30,019 bases of DNA from Erysipelotrichaceae bacterium (GTDB lineage: Bacteria; Bacillota_I; Bacilli_A; Erysipelotrichales; Erysipelotrichaceae): assembly GCA_019415435.1 (NCBI GenBank), contig DXZE01000025.1, positions 1 to 30,019 on the forward strand, given 5' to 3'. The position numbers were made by a program, and so were the translations under genes. Under the pieces are notes generated by a model. That model was not told the origin of the DNA and searched no databases. It worked only from the letters and a program-made list of their open reading frames with translations. The stretch's first letter is position 1, and every line of letters starts with the position of its first letter. Shown here in pieces: positions 29,820 through 30,019 of this stretch.

Positions 29820-30019
29820 GTGAACTACTCGGCTACAAGTAACCGAGCTTCAAAGTGGATCACACCACTTTTCTTTTTTCCTGTGTTTCCAGACTGTTCG
29901 GAATACGCCCGTATCTCACAGTTACCCATGAGGCGCGATGCATTCTGCTGTAGGTGTTCTGCACGGTCTTGTGTTCTCCATGCAGTGATTTCAGGCTATC
30001 CCCGCTGTTCCAGCGGTTC
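29820..30019 (-). mobile_element. Right end of an IS200/IS605-type (TnpB) element, partial
   Basis: Read on the minus strand, the terminal hairpin CTCGGTTAC-TT-GTAGCCGAG is followed by TAGTTCAC, the typical right end of IS200/IS605 and TnpB-only elements. Its G-U wobble pairs only on this strand. A second hairpin (AAAGTGG/CCACTTT) precedes it. Upstream, one frame reads AGTAGIA, then a stop, then HCMENTRP, resembling the TnpB tail pattern (GTxG...ACGExVRP). Another frame stays open from the window edge to a TGA near 29858 with a Lys-rich end (QEKRKVV). The transposase body lies beyond the window. Whether the tail is intact or broken cannot be decided here. Confidence 0.5.

Noticed and set aside
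29820..29880. Plus-strand terminator (AAAGTGG/CCACTTT plus T-run) for a plus-strand RNA
   Set aside because: The vanZ-like gene already has its own terminator, and the T-run corresponds to a Lys-rich tail on the minus strand; the nearby G-U wobble favours minus-strand folding. Not fully excluded.
1..30019. tRNA, rRNA, CRISPR arrays or phage genes
   Set aside because: Read through on both strands, I found no cloverleaf-like sequence, regularly spaced repeats or phage structural genes.

Overview
The window looks like chromosomal DNA of a low-to-moderate GC anaerobic Firmicute, most plausibly a gut or oral member of the Erysipelotrichia. This placement rests on gene content and style, not on a database match: the classic Firmicutes housekeeping order tilS-hpt-ftsH...hslO-dusB, AGGAGG ribosome binding sites, CcpA-type cre boxes, a mannose-family PTS and an oxygen-sensitive glycyl radical enzyme. 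I see no tRNA, rRNA, CRISPR array or phage genes.

Region 1 (about 1-14.5 kb) is a sugar-phosphate catabolic island. A minus-strand operon starts at a promoter near 10.0 kb and reads glycyl radical enzyme (GRE), its radical-SAM activase, a DeoR-family regulator and a NanE-like epimerase, ending at a terminator near 5.29 kb. Below it lie two coupled membrane proteins and manA, then a complete mannose/fructose/sorbose-family PTS (IIA, IIB, IIC, IID) with its own promoter, inverted-repeat operator candidates and a perfect cre match. Divergent from the GRE is a short protein related to 3-hexulose-6-phosphate synthase / 3-keto-L-gulonate-6-phosphate decarboxylase that lacks the last strands of its barrel, then two tandem DeoR-like regulators whose usual effector motif has been lost. 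A HAD sugar phosphatase and a second, more canonical NanE with a coupled 55-residue protein close the island. The simplest reading is PTS uptake and phosphorylation of a sugar or sugar derivative, radical C-O cleavage by the GRE, and funnelling into glycolysis through epimerase and isomerase steps. The substrate is unknown. A repeated TGATYAAAAY motif on both sides of the divergent promoter region suggests shared control.

Region 2 (14.2-23.9 kb, mostly minus strand) holds a small unknown protein, a BspA-type leucine-rich-repeat protein, and the conserved cluster tilS-hpt-ftsH // hslO-dusB. That cluster is interrupted between ftsH and hslO by a four-helix membrane protein and a cytoplasmic family 2 glycoside hydrolase. 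A PemK/MazF-like protein without an antitoxin precedes tilS; its ribosome binding site is buried in a strong hairpin. A plus-strand terminator near 15.6 kb serves no visible plus-strand gene and may end a small C-rich RNA.

Region 3 (23.9-29.6 kb) carries envelope and salvage genes: a GtrB-type polyprenol-phosphate glycosyltransferase, upp with a DUF1146 membrane protein, a GT-B-fold glycosyltransferase, the threonylcarbamoyl-AMP synthase gene with a 27-residue hydrophobic peptide upstream, a BcsA-like membrane glycosyltransferase with a good promoter and an upstream cre box, and a VanZ-family protein.

Region 4 (29.68-30.02 kb) has no complete gene. It contains a hairpin-dense tract and what looks like the right end of an IS200/IS605-type (TnpB) element on the minus strand that continues beyond the window.
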